Positions 8,279 to 17,886 of a stretch of 57,346 bases of DNA are shown here, one piece after another (positions within the stretch are counted from its first letter, which is position 1; each line of letters begins with the position of its first letter). Source of the DNA: Candidatus Gastranaerophilales bacterium (GTDB lineage Bacteria > Cyanobacteriota > Vampirovibrionia > Gastranaerophilales > Gastranaerophilaceae); assembly GCA_944325575.1 (NCBI GenBank), contig CALVAR010000014.1, positions 1 to 57,346 on the forward strand, given 5' to 3'. The position numbers were made by a program, and so were the translations under genes. The notes beneath the pieces were generated by a model. The model was not told where the DNA came from. It searched no databases and saw nothing but the letters and a program-made list of their open reading frames with translations.

Positions 8279-10600
8279 ATGGTTATGGCAAAAGCAAAAA
8301 CAAAAGAAACAACTGAAATAAAAGAAGAAAAGGCTTCCAAAACAAAATCAGCAAAAGGAAAATCACAAAAAGCGCTGGTAATTGTAGAGTCTCCCGCAAA
8401 ATCAAAAACGATAAAAAAGATTCTGGGTGACTCATATCAGATTGAAGCAAGCTACGGACACATAAGAGATTTTCCGCCCAAAGTACTTGGCTTTGATGTT
8501 GCAAACAACTTTGAGCCATCATTTATTGTCATTCCCGAAAAAAAAGTTGTTGTAAAAAAGCTGAATGAACTTGCGAAAAAATCAGATAAAATATATCTTG
8601 CATCCGATCCTGACCGTGAGGGAGAAGCTATAGCATGGCATGTAAGACAGGTTCTTGATGTACCGGATGACAAAATAAACCGAATTGAATTTAACGAAAT
8701 CACTCCTAAAGCGATAAAGAATGCAGTAGAGCACCCCAGAGCAATCGATATGGAGCGTGTCAAAGCGCAGCAAACAAGGCAAATTCTTGACCGTCTGGTA
8801 GGCTACAAAATCAGTCCCGTATTGTGGGAAAAGATGAGAAATTACAGACTCTCCGCGGGCAGGGTGCAAAGTGTTGCTCTTCGCATGATATGTGAAAGAG
8901 AAGACGAAATAGATGCTTTTGTTCCTGTCGAATACTGGTCTATTACTGCTGATTTATTGAAAGGCAAGCTTCCCTTTAGTGCGGAACTGACAAAATACAA
9001 AGATAAAAAAATCGAAATAAAAAACAAAGAAGAAGCTGATAAAATTGTTGATGAATTAACAAAAAAAGGTTTAAAATACGAAGTCACAAAAGTTACCTTC
9101 AGAGATACACAAAGAAAACCGGCTGCACCGTTTATAACATCTACATTACAAAGAGAAGCCAGCAGCAAACTCGGCTATGGTGTTTCAAAGACCATGCAAA
9201 TAGCGCAAAAGCTGTACGAAGGTATTGAAATAGACGGAGAACCAGTCGGCCTTATCACATATATGAGAACAGACTCCGTCAGAATTTCAGATGATGCGCA
9301 AACAGCGGCAAAAGATTATATTACAAACAGTTTTGGCGAAAATTATTACCCCAAAACGCCAAACAATTATGCAAAAGGCGGTAAAAACGTACAGGATGCA
9401 CACGAAGCAATCAGGCCGTCATATATAGAAAGAACGCCTGACAGCATAAAACAATATCTGACCTCGGAACAATACAGATTATATAAATTAATCTGGGCAA
9501 GATTTATTGCATCCCAGATGGAAAATGCAAAAGTAAAAAATACCTCGGTAGATATACAAGCGGGTGATTATTTATTTAAAACAGGCACAAGCAAAGTTAC
9601 TTTTGACGGGTTCTTAAAAGTCTACAATGAAAATGACGATGAACCGGATGCAAGCAAAATTCCCGATCTTGAGCAGGGTGATGAAATAAAACTGCAAAAA
9701 ATTAACCCGAAGCAGCACTTTACCCAGCCTCCGCCAAGATATACAGAAGCTTCGCTTGTCAAAGCACTGGAAGAATACGGTATCGGAAGACCGTCAACTT
9801 ATGCACCGATTATTTCAAAAATCCAGCAAAAAGGTTATGTTGAAAAGCAGGATAAAGCACTTGCGCCTACAATTCTCGGAAGAACATTGAGCAGAGAGCT
9901 TGTTAAATACTTTACCGATATTATGAACTATCAGTTCACTGCCCAAATGGAAACAAAACTGGACGATATTGCAGAAGAAAAAGCTGTATGGACAGATGTT
10001 TTAAAAGAATTTTATACACCGTTTAATGATACGGTAAATTCTGCAAAACAGAACATGCCCAAGGTTCTTATTGAGTCAGATGTAGTTTGCCCGAATTGCG
10101 GCAAAAAGATGATTGTAAGAACAAGCCGTTTCGGAACACAGTTTTTAGGCTGTTCCGGCTATCCCGAATGCAAAACAATGATGCCCCTGAATAAAGACGG
10201 CACTGCAGCACCTGTTGAAGAAAAAAGTGATGAAAAATGTGAAAAATGCGGTTCTGAAATGATTATAAAAACAGGACCTTACGGCAGATATCTGCAATGC
10301 ACAAATGATGAATGCAAACATCGCAAACGTCTTGTTGTTTCAACAGGAGTTACATGTCCAAAATGCGGCAAAGGCGAAATCATACAGAGAAAATCAAAAT
10401 ACGGAAAAATATTTTACGGCTGCAGTAAATATCCTGATTGTGATTTTGTCTCCTGGAATGAGCCGGTAAAAGAGAATTGCCCTGAATGCGGAGCATATCT
10501 TGTTAAAAAGATTACAAAAAAAGAATCAAAGCTTGTTTGTTCCAACAATGAATGCACTTTCTCAAAGCCATTAGAACAGGAAGAAGGCTCTAATGATTAA
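8279..10600 (+). CDS. topA: DNA topoisomerase I (type IA)
   Basis: A 773-residue enzyme that relaxes negatively supercoiled DNA through a 5'-phosphotyrosine. A lysine-rich tail (about 1-31) precedes the TOPRIM domain, which opens with VIVESPAKSKT and contains the acidic DPDREGE. The active tyrosine is Y328 in ITYMRTDS. Four C-terminal zinc ribbons follow (CPNCGK, CEKCGS, CPKCGK and CPECGA, each with a distal Cys pair). The length is normal for bacterial TopA with four fingers. ATG 8279 and Met3 (8285) are both possible starts; neither has a good ribosome site. The end overlaps aroE by 8 bases. Confidence 0.98.
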   Translation: MVMAKAKTKETTEIKEEKASKTKSAKGKSQKALVIVESPAKSKTIKKILGDSYQIEASYGHIRDFPPKVLGFDVANNFEPSFIVIPEKKVVVKKLNELAKKSDKIYLASDPDREGEAIAWHVRQVLDVPDDKINRIEFNEITPKAIKNAVEHPRAIDMERVKAQQTRQILDRLVGYKISPVLWEKMRNYRLSAGRVQSVALRMICEREDEIDAFVPVEYWSITADLLKGKLPFSAELTKYKDKKIEIKNKEEADKIVDELTKKGLKYEVTKVTFRDTQRKPAAPFITSTLQREASSKLGYGVSKTMQIAQKLYEGIEIDGEPVGLITYMRTDSVRISDDAQTAAKDYITNSFGENYYPKTPNNYAKGGKNVQDAHEAIRPSYIERTPDSIKQYLTSEQYRLYKLIWARFIASQMENAKVKNTSVDIQAGDYLFKTGTSKVTFDGFLKVYNENDDEPDASKIPDLEQGDEIKLQKINPKQHFTQPPPRYTEASLVKALEEYGIGRPSTYAPIISKIQQKGYVEKQDKALAPTILGRTLSRELVKYFTDIMNYQFTAQMETKLDDIAEEKAVWTDVLKEFYTPFNDTVNSAKQNMPKVLIESDVVCPNCGKKMIVRTSRFGTQFLGCSGYPECKTMMPLNKDGTAAPVEEKSDEKCEKCGSEMIIKTGPYGRYLQCTNDECKHRKRLVVSTGVTCPKCGKGEIIQRKSKYGKIFYGCSKYPDCDFVSWNEPVKENCPECGAYLVKKITKKESKLVCSNNECTFSKPLEQEEGSND

Positions 10601-11444
10601 ATTTGCACTGATTGGACATCCCCTGACACAGTCATTGTCAGCTGTTATGCATAATGCAATGTTAGAAGATCTTGGCATTGAAGGAACTTATGAACTGTTA
10701 GATACAGAAAGCGAAGATCTTGTTACAAGAATAAAACAATTAAAATCACAAGGTTATATGGGGTTTAATGTAACAATCCCGCATAAAGTACCTATTACAC
10801 TTTTCTTAGACGGATGTGACAAGCTTGCAGATCTCGCAGGATGTGCTAATACAGTAAAAATCATGCCCGACAAAACGTTATATGGCTACAATACTGATAT
10901 ATATGGCTTTCAAAAGGCAATAACACCGGAGTTACAAGACGAACTAAAGGGGCAAAAAGTTTCTATTCTCGGTACAGGCGGGGCTTCCAGAGCTGCTTCA
11001 ATAGCCCTTTGTGACATTGGTGTATCACAGATAGATTTTTATGCCAGAAATATTATTAACGCAAGCAATATGGTGAATTTTTTAAGAGAAAGCTTTTCCG
11101 ATATAAAATTCAATCTTAAACAGATGCAAAGCCTGAGAGATTTATCGGAATCAAAAATGCTTGTAAACTCAACGCCTATAGGGATGAAAGGCAAAGCACC
11201 GGGAATAAGTCCAATAGATGAGGATATTCTAAAAACTCTGCCCGAAGGTGCTGCAGTTTATGACATTGTATACAATCCTTTGAAAACAGAATTTATAAAA
11301 CTTGCTAACAAAAACGGTTACAGAACAATTACAGGTCTTGATATGCTTGTATATCAGGGAGCAAAAGCTTTTGAAATCTGGACAGGACAAAAAGCAAAGC
11401 CAGATGTGATGAAAATAGCCGCCCTTGAAGAACTTGCCGATTAA
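10593..11444 (+). CDS. aroE: Shikimate dehydrogenase
   Basis: A 283-residue NADP-dependent enzyme reducing 3-dehydroshikimate to shikimate in aromatic amino acid synthesis. Visible motifs are the substrate loop GHPLTQSLSAVMHNAML, GFNVTIPHK (catalytic K65), GCANT, GYNTD, the nucleotide-binding GTGGASRA and NSTPIGM. It is translationally coupled to topA through an 8-base overlap. It is convergent with the next gene, with only 7 bases between the stops. Confidence 0.97.
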   Translation: MIKFALIGHPLTQSLSAVMHNAMLEDLGIEGTYELLDTESEDLVTRIKQLKSQGYMGFNVTIPHKVPITLFLDGCDKLADLAGCANTVKIMPDKTLYGYNTDIYGFQKAITPELQDELKGQKVSILGTGGASRAASIALCDIGVSQIDFYARNIINASNMVNFLRESFSDIKFNLKQMQSLRDLSESKMLVNSTPIGMKGKAPGISPIDEDILKTLPEGAAVYDIVYNPLKTEFIKLANKNGYRTITGLDMLVYQGAKAFEIWTGQKAKPDVMKIAALEELAD

Positions 11445-11451
11445 TATAGAA

Positions 11452-12006
11452 TTAATATTTTCCGCTGCAATAAAATTCTCTTATAGTATTTATATCTCTG
11501 TTGGAAGCGTGTATGCCAATGACATCTGTTGTCGGATACATTATATCATTTCTGTTTGAAGAATGCCCCATTATACCAAGTGCATGCCCGATTTCATGAA
11601 CAGCTACGGCAAAAACACGGTCTTTTGATAGTGTTTGATTTCGTCTACCTGGTACAATATATCCGATTTTTATATTAGCAGAAATCATATATTTTCCTAC
11701 ACTTCTATGCGATGTAGTACCTGCTACGCTGTCTGAAACTTTTGGAACAAAATAGACTCGTATATTGGCTGTTGATTCATTATTTGCCTGAACAAAATGA
11801 ATACATCCGCCTCCGGCTGCTTCCCATTCTCTGAAAGCATTGTACACAGTTGTTGTATATTTTGTTGACGGCTGAACCCATACCTTTATACGTTTTTGAT
11901 TTTTCCATAGAGCATATTCACTCAATTCATTTAGATAATTATCGGCAGCAACTGCACTGCTGAAGGTAAATATAAAAACTATCAATAGTATAAAAAAATT
12001 TTTCAT
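11452..12006 (-). CDS. Exported matrixin-like zinc metalloprotease
   Basis: A 184-residue protein with a signal peptide (hydrophobic from residue 4, likely cleaved after AVAA near 21). It is a minimal metzincin catalytic domain: HEIGHALG-IMGHS gives zinc ligands H137, H141 and H148 and catalytic E138, followed by the Met-turn DIMYP (M156). One extra residue precedes the third His compared with the textbook HExxHxxGxxH; the GHS form is common in bacterial matrixins. There is no propeptide cysteine switch and no accessory domain. The likely role is secreted or periplasmic peptidase; the substrate is unknown. Confidence 0.88.
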   Translation of the reverse strand: MKNFFILLIVFIFTFSSAVAADNYLNELSEYALWKNQKRIKVWVQPSTKYTTTVYNAFREWEAAGGGCIHFVQANNESTANIRVYFVPKVSDSVAGTTSHRSVGKYMISANIKIGYIVPGRRNQTLSKDRVFAVAVHEIGHALGIMGHSSNRNDIMYPTTDVIGIHASNRDINTIREFYCSGKY

Positions 12007-12145
12007 AATATCTATATGATACCCAAAGTTTTAAAATAAATAACAATTAAAAAGATGACTTTAATGATTGGCATATTTTTCGATAAATATTTATATAATT
12101 TTTGATAACTGCAAAATAATTCATGCTTATTTTTTCAATAAAAAG

Positions 12146-12173
12146 CAGGTACCTGCACAATGTCAGGTACCTG
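12146..12173 (-). terminator. nifJ terminator
   Basis: Two copies of the self-palindromic decamer CAGGTACCTG (12146-12155, 12164-12173) form a 10-bp stem with an 8-base loop. On the minus strand it is followed by CTTTTTATT. It lies 25 bases past the nifJ stop. Confidence 0.8.
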
Positions 12174-12197
12174 TTTTAGCTTTATGCTGTTTTGGTG

Positions 12198-15100
12198 TTA
12201 TTTTATCAATTCGCCCACTGCCTTGAACATAGCCATTCTCTTAGCAGCATCTTTTTCTGCTTGAGAATAGAGTTCTTCAGCGTGTTCAGGATTTGTCTTG
12301 GCGAGCTGTTTGTATCTGCCTTCGCTTCTGATAAAGTCCTGATAGCTTTCTTTAGGATCTTTAGCATCCCAGCTGAAAGGTTGTTCGTTAGCAGGGTTGT
12401 ATCTGTATAACGGATAGTAGCCTGCCTCAACAGCACGTTTTTGTTCTGTCTGAGTTTTACTCATATCGATACCGTGAGCGATACAAGGAGCATAAGCAAA
12501 GATGATAGACGGTCCGTTGTATGCTTCAGCTTCCTGGAATGCTTTAAGAGTTTGTGCTCTGTCAGCACCCAATGCAACTGATGCAACATATACATAACCG
12601 TAAGACATGCTCATCAAGCCCATGTTTTTCTTGTAAGTTGGTTTACCGCCTGTAGCAAATTTTGCAACAGCGCCTGTAGGTGTAGACTTAGAAGCCTGAC
12701 CGCCGGTGTTAGAGTAAACCTCTGTATCGAGTACAAGGATGTTAACGTTTTTGTTTTGAGCAAGAACGTGGTCAATACCGCCGTAGCCGATATCATTAGC
12801 CCATCCGTCACCACCGATAATCCATACTGATTTATCAGTAAAGTAGTCTTCCAGCTCTCTTACTTTTGCTAAATCAGGACATCCGCAGTCTGCATATTTT
12901 GCAAGAACTTTTTTGGCTTTGTTTTGTGCAGCAACTGCTTCTTCTGTTTTTGAGTTATCCCAGTGAGACATTGCTTCGTTTAAAGCTTCTTTTAAGTCAG
13001 CAGGTGTTTTTTCGTTTTCAAGAACTTTTTCAACATAAGTTTTCAAAGTATCTCTGTTTTGATCAACTGCCAATCTCATACCAAAGCCGAATTCAGCATT
13101 GTCTTCAAACAGTGAGTTAGCCCAAGCCGGTCCTCTGCCTTCCTTAGTTGTAGTATAAGGAATTGTCGGGAAAGTACCGGAGTAGATTGAAGAACAACCT
13201 GTTGCGTTAGCAACAATAGCATTTTCACCGAACAATTGAGAAACCAGTTTAACGTAAGGAGTTTCGCCGCAGCCTGCGCAAGCGCCTGAGAACTCGAATA
13301 ACGGTTTTCTGAGCATAGCGCCTTTAATTGTTTTTGTAGTGTTTTTACCCATTACGTTGTCAGGTAATTCATCAAAGAATTTTTCATTAACAACTTCACA
13401 AGCTTCTTCTTCTTTTTCAATTGTTGACCAAGTAAGAGCTTGTTTTTCAGGATTTTTGTTTGCAGGACACTGATCCACACAAACACCGCAGCCTGTACAA
13501 TCTTTACAGTATACCTGAACTTTGAAGTGTTCACCGTTAAGGTTTGGCTTAGCTTCGATTGTATTGAATGATTCAGGAGCATTGCCGAGATTTTCCTTTT
13601 CAATCAATTTAGTTCTGATAGCAGCGTGCGGACAAGCAGAAGCACAAATACCGCATTGGATACAAGCTTCTGAATTCCAGTGAGGAACTCTCGGAGCAAT
13701 ACCGCGTTTTTCAAGACAAGATGTACCTGTCGGTATTACACCGTCACAAGACATTGCTGATACAGGGATATCATCTCCTTTTTGTCTCATTGAAGGTTCG
13801 ATGATTTTCTTAGCAAAGTCTGAAGCATCATCAGAAATAAATTTAACAGGTTCAGCTGCGCATACAGAATCTAATGAAGAAGGTACAACAACTTCTTCAC
13901 AAGCATCAACAGCTGCATCTATCAAAGCAAGGTTCATGTTAACAACATCGTCGCCTTTTTTCTTAAAGGTTTTCTTAGTCATTTCTCTCATACCTTCCAA
14001 AGCTTGTTCAAAAGGAATGATACCTGATACTTTGAAGTAAGCTACCATCATTACTGTGTTAGCACCTTTACCGCGTAATCCCGGTTGTTTTTCAATAAGA
14101 GCTTCCGCATCAATATTGTAGAATTTAACTTTCTTATTGATAATAGTTTCTTGCATATCTCTTGTTAAGTGAGAGAATGCTTCTTCTTTTGACCACGGGC
14201 TGTTAAGAAGGAACACACCGCCTTCTTTAATACCTTTTAATAAGTCATATCTGCCAATGTAAGAATGAGCAGAGCAAGAAACAAAGTCAGGTGCTGTGAT
14301 TAAGTATGTAGATTTAATCGGTTTATCGCCGAATCTCAAGTGAGAAACAGTTACACCGAAAGATTTTTTAGAGTCATAAGCAAAGTAAGCTTGAGCATCT
14401 TTGTTAGTGTATTGACCGATGATCTTAATAGAGTTTTTGTTAGCACCGACAGTACCGTCAGAACCAAGACCCCAGAACATACAGTTTGTAGTTCCTTCAG
14501 GTTCTGTAACGATGTGTTCTTCAATTTTTAATGATTTATGAGTTACATCATCTTCGATACCTACTGTAAATCCGTGGAAACCGTTGTTTTCAGCGTGTTT
14601 GTAGATTGCGAGAACCATTGACGGTGTAAATTCTTTTGAAGATAAACCGTAACGTCCGCCGATAACTCTGATATCTTTATTTTCAAGAGCTGCAACAACA
14701 TCCATGTACAAAGGTTCACCGATAGAACCGGGTTCTTTTGTTCTGTCAAGAACTGTTATACGTTTAACTGAAGCAGGAAGTGCTGCGTTGAAACGTTTAG
14801 TATCAAACGGTCTGTACAATCTTACTTTAACAAGACCGTATTTAGTACCTCTTGTAGAGTTGAGGTATTCGATTGTTTCTTCAATAGTTTCACAGCCTGA
14901 ACCTATAGCAACGATTACATCAGTAGCATCAGGAGCACCTACATAGTCAAACGGATGATACTGTCTGCCTGTAACAGCTGCAACTTTATCCATATATTCC
15001 TGAACAATATCAGGTACTGCTTCATAGTATTTGTTAACAGTTTCTCTGCCCTGGAAGTAAACGTCTGTATTTTGTGCACCGACTTTACAAACGGGAGCTT

Positions 15101-15731
15101 CCGGTCTCATACCTCTTTTTTTGAATTCTTCAATATATTTAGGTTCTACTAATTTAGCAATATCTTCATAAGAGATTTCTTCGATTTTATGTACTTCATG
15201 AGAAGTTCTGAAACCGTCAAAGAACTGCAAGAAAGGAACTTTAGCTTTGTATGTTGAAAGGTGAGCAACAAGAGCCATATCCATTTCTTCCTGAACCGAG
15301 TTTGCAGCGAGCATTGCATAACCGGTATTTCTGCAGCCCATAACGTCTGTATGGTCACCAAAGATTGCAAGTGATTGTGCAGCCAAAGCACGTGCTGATA
15401 CGTGGATTACGTGAGGAAGCATTTCACCTGCTGCTTTGTGCATAACAGGAATCATTAACAATAAACCCTGAGATGCTGTGTATGTAGAAGTCAAAGCACC
15501 TGCAGCAAGAGAACCGTGTACAGCACCTGCTGCACCTGCTTCTGATTGCATTTCCGCAACTTTTACTTCTTTACCCCAGATGTTTTTCTTATGTTGTGAA
15601 GCCCATTCATCAATCCATTCACCCATTGTAGATGAAGGAGTGATAGGGTAAATAGCTGATACTTCGCTCAATGCATACGCAACGTGCGCTGCAGCATAGT
15701 TACCATCAACTGTTATTGTTTTAGCTGGCAT
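12198..15731 (-). CDS. nifJ: Pyruvate:ferredoxin (flavodoxin) oxidoreductase
   Basis: A 1177-residue single-chain PFOR that converts pyruvate and CoA to acetyl-CoA, CO2 and reduced ferredoxin. Domain order is normal: pyrimidine-binding domain I with YPITPSSTMGEW at the start, domain II, the gamma-type and linker domains, then two [4Fe-4S] motifs. These are CIQCGICASACP near 692 and CKDCTGCGVCVDQCP near 747. The TPP-binding domain from about 820 contains ACAGCGETPY and GGDGWANDIGYGG. An AAGGAGGA Shine-Dalgarno sequence lies 10 bases before ATG. The gene is full length, is codon-biased toward frequent codons and appears monocistronic. It supports an anaerobic fermentative lifestyle. Confidence 0.98.
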   Translation of the reverse strand: MPAKTITVDGNYAAAHVAYALSEVSAIYPITPSSTMGEWIDEWASQHKKNIWGKEVKVAEMQSEAGAAGAVHGSLAAGALTSTYTASQGLLLMIPVMHKAAGEMLPHVIHVSARALAAQSLAIFGDHTDVMGCRNTGYAMLAANSVQEEMDMALVAHLSTYKAKVPFLQFFDGFRTSHEVHKIEEISYEDIAKLVEPKYIEEFKKRGMRPEAPVCKVGAQNTDVYFQGRETVNKYYEAVPDIVQEYMDKVAAVTGRQYHPFDYVGAPDATDVIVAIGSGCETIEETIEYLNSTRGTKYGLVKVRLYRPFDTKRFNAALPASVKRITVLDRTKEPGSIGEPLYMDVVAALENKDIRVIGGRYGLSSKEFTPSMVLAIYKHAENNGFHGFTVGIEDDVTHKSLKIEEHIVTEPEGTTNCMFWGLGSDGTVGANKNSIKIIGQYTNKDAQAYFAYDSKKSFGVTVSHLRFGDKPIKSTYLITAPDFVSCSAHSYIGRYDLLKGIKEGGVFLLNSPWSKEEAFSHLTRDMQETIINKKVKFYNIDAEALIEKQPGLRGKGANTVMMVAYFKVSGIIPFEQALEGMREMTKKTFKKKGDDVVNMNLALIDAAVDACEEVVVPSSLDSVCAAEPVKFISDDASDFAKKIIEPSMRQKGDDIPVSAMSCDGVIPTGTSCLEKRGIAPRVPHWNSEACIQCGICASACPHAAIRTKLIEKENLGNAPESFNTIEAKPNLNGEHFKVQVYCKDCTGCGVCVDQCPANKNPEKQALTWSTIEKEEEACEVVNEKFFDELPDNVMGKNTTKTIKGAMLRKPLFEFSGACAGCGETPYVKLVSQLFGENAIVANATGCSSIYSGTFPTIPYTTTKEGRGPAWANSLFEDNAEFGFGMRLAVDQNRDTLKTYVEKVLENEKTPADLKEALNEAMSHWDNSKTEEAVAAQNKAKKVLAKYADCGCPDLAKVRELEDYFTDKSVWIIGGDGWANDIGYGGIDHVLAQNKNVNILVLDTEVYSNTGGQASKSTPTGAVAKFATGGKPTYKKNMGLMSMSYGYVYVASVALGADRAQTLKAFQEAEAYNGPSIIFAYAPCIAHGIDMSKTQTEQKRAVEAGYYPLYRYNPANEQPFSWDAKDPKESYQDFIRSEGRYKQLAKTNPEHAEELYSQAEKDAAKRMAMFKAVGELIK

Positions 15732-15878
15732 AATTAAAATATCCTCCTTTTCAATACCATAACTCTATTCTAATTATGCCAACATGGTAATACAAACAGA
15801 TATTTAATACAAATGATTTTCGCCCCATGAGACGTAAAAATTTGAAAATTATAATACTATAAATATAAAAAATATTTT

Positions 15879-17192
15879 TTATATTATTCGAAAAATCATA
15901 TTTCTTTGCGGCTGCTGGTCATATGAAATTACAACGGCATCTTTAAGATAATTCATTGCCACTTCTGCTTTATCCGGATCGTTAGCATAGAGAGTAGCAA
16001 TTACATCGCCCTGAGAAACATATTCACCATAAATTTTGTTCAAATATATTCCTGCAGAATAATCAATGCTATCTGTCTTTTTCTCTCTGCCTGCTCCCAA
16101 AAGTTTGCAGGCATAAGCAGTTTTATATGCATCTATATAGCTTATATAGCCGTTATTTTCGGCTTTTAGTTGAAATGCATAATTTGGCTGAGGGAAAAAT
16201 CTGTAATTGTCTATTACAATTTTATTTCCGCCCTGAGATTCAACCAGTTTTGTAAAATACTCCAGTGCTTTTGATGAATTAATTACATCGTCTATTTTGC
16301 TAAAAGCTTCTTCTTTACTGTTACAAATACCCAGTTCGCAAAGTGTAAGAGCAGCCATTTCATATGTAAGCTGTTTTATATCAGCAGTCATATTTCCTTT
16401 TAAAAATTCGATAGATTCAATAACCTCTATTGCATTCCCCACTGCTCTGCCAAGAGGCTGTTCCATAGAAGTTATAACAGCATGGAATTTTTTCCCCAAT
16501 TTTTCTGCAATATTAACCATCCATTGAGCCAGTTCACATGCTTCTTCCGGTGTTTTTATAAAAGCACCGGAGCCGTATTTTACATCCAGTACTACATAAT
16601 CAGCACCTGATGCAATTTTTTTAGAAACAACAGAGCTTGCAATCAAAGGAACAGAATCTACAGTTGCCGTAACGTCTCTCAGTGCATATAATTTCCCGTC
16701 AGCCGGAGTAAGCCTTTTAGTTTGTGCACATATTGCAAGTCCGGTATTTTTTACTTTATCAATTAATTCTTCTATGCTCAAATCAGTATGGAACCCCGGG
16801 ATAGATTCAAGCTTATCTATAGTACCTCCGGTATGTCCAAGCCCTTTGCCCGATAATTTTGCAACAGGAACACCGCAGGCAGCCAATATCGGAATCAAAA
16901 TCAAAGTTATTTTATCACCAACCCCGCCCGTTGAATGTTTATCAGCAATGTGCGGACAGTTTTCAGTTCTCAATGCGGAGAGATCTATAGTTTCTCCTGA
17001 ATCAATAATGGCTTTTGTAAAGTTTGCCGTTTCATCTAACGTCATACCTTTAAAATATACAGCCATAAGCCACGCCGCAACCTGATAGTCTTCTGCATTA
17101 CCGTTCATCAAAGAGTCAATGATAAACTGAATTTCCTCTTTGCTGTGTTCAAATCCTTTTTTCTTTTTGTCAATTAAATCTACAAATCTCAA
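15879..17192 (-). CDS. pdp: Pyrimidine-nucleoside (thymidine) phosphorylase
   Basis: A 437-residue enzyme cleaving thymidine, uridine or deoxyuridine with phosphate. The family signature is present as SGKGLGHTGGTIDKLE, with Lys where Arg is more usual. The phosphate loop KHSTGGVGDK and the C-terminal pyrimidine phosphorylase domain (YSAGIYLNKIYGEYV region) are also present. The start is TTG (17190-17192), supported by TATGGAG 8 bases upstream and by the expected MRFVDLI beginning; no ATG exists before residue 29. Whether it prefers uridine and thymidine (Pdp) or thymidine alone (DeoA) cannot be told by eye. Confidence 0.94.
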   Translation of the reverse strand: MRFVDLIDKKKKGFEHSKEEIQFIIDSLMNGNAEDYQVAAWLMAVYFKGMTLDETANFTKAIIDSGETIDLSALRTENCPHIADKHSTGGVGDKITLILIPILAACGVPVAKLSGKGLGHTGGTIDKLESIPGFHTDLSIEELIDKVKNTGLAICAQTKRLTPADGKLYALRDVTATVDSVPLIASSVVSKKIASGADYVVLDVKYGSGAFIKTPEEACELAQWMVNIAEKLGKKFHAVITSMEQPLGRAVGNAIEVIESIEFLKGNMTADIKQLTYEMAALTLCELGICNSKEEAFSKIDDVINSSKALEYFTKLVESQGGNKIVIDNYRFFPQPNYAFQLKAENNGYISYIDAYKTAYACKLLGAGREKKTDSIDYSAGIYLNKIYGEYVSQGDVIATLYANDPDKAEVAMNYLKDAVVISYDQQPQRNMIFRII

Positions 17193-17239
17193 AACTAAAC
17201 TCCATAGCTGTACTTTTTACACACTTTAATCAAGAAACT

Positions 17240-17264
17240 AAAGCGGACCCTGTCAGTCCGCTTT
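17240..17264 (-). terminator. skp terminator
   Basis: A 9-bp perfect stem (17240-17248 with 17256-17264) and a 7-base loop, 7 bases past the skp stop. The minus side continues AGTTTCTT and the plus side is T-rich, so it may work both ways. Confidence 0.65.
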
Positions 17265-17271
17265 AAAATTT

Positions 17272-17757
17272 TTATTTTTTCACAGGTTTAAATTTAGGTG
17301 AGTTAAGATAATTAATAACATCCTGTGATATATCAATACCGCCTGTAAAAATCACCCTGTAGTCAAGAACGACATCAATTTTTTTGTCTGCGGCAACTGC
17401 CTTTGTTGCCTGCAGGATATTTCCTTCAACCTCTTGTGCCTTTTTAAGTTTAAATTTATCAAACTCGTCATTTTTAAGTTTGAAGTCTTTTTGAACTTGC
17501 TCTTCAAAATTCTTTTTATTTATAGGCGAATCAATATTTTTATACTGTTTTTCTTTATCCATCAAATATTGCTGCAGCTCCAGATATTTTGTATCAATTT
17601 CTTTATAAGCTTGTTTTGCATATTCATAATTGGATTCTACCGTTTTATAGTTTACATAGCCAATTGTCTGAGCCTGTGCAACGGAAGAAACATTATTTCC
17701 GGCTCCGATAACGAACAATGCTGCCGCTGCTATAAAAAATGCTTTTAAATTTTTCAT
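17272..17757 (-). CDS. OmpH/Skp-like periplasmic chaperone
   Basis: A 161-residue protein with a signal peptide (residues 1-30, AQAQ cleavage area). It begins its mature part with IGYVNYKTVE, the typical start of OmpH/Skp. A long charged coiled coil (about 45-110, rich in K/E/Q) follows, then a C-terminal beta segment (VVLDYRVIFTGGIDISQDVI). Skp trimers hold unfolded outer-membrane proteins in the periplasm. A TTGAGGAA Shine-Dalgarno sequence precedes ATG. It is divergent from the AsmA-like gene across about 130 bp, which fits a shared outer-membrane theme. Confidence 0.88.
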   Translation of the reverse strand: MKNLKAFFIAAAALFVIGAGNNVSSVAQAQTIGYVNYKTVESNYEYAKQAYKEIDTKYLELQQYLMDKEKQYKNIDSPINKKNFEEQVQKDFKLKNDEFDKFKLKKAQEVEGNILQATKAVAADKKIDVVLDYRVIFTGGIDISQDVINYLNSPKFKPVKK

Positions 17758-17886
17758 AAATAATTCCTCAATACTAAAAATAAACCCTATAATTCAATAA
17801 TTTTATCAATAATTATATGTAAAGACAAGTGAAAAAAATCAGGATTAATTATATAATTAATTATCATAAGTAAAATAATTTTAATA

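Noticed and set aside
15862-15885. 24-base AT-only palindrome over the pyrimidine phosphorylase stop codon
   Set aside because: Perfectly symmetric but composed only of A and T in a very AT-rich spacer, so it could arise by chance. Not strong enough to call a terminator.
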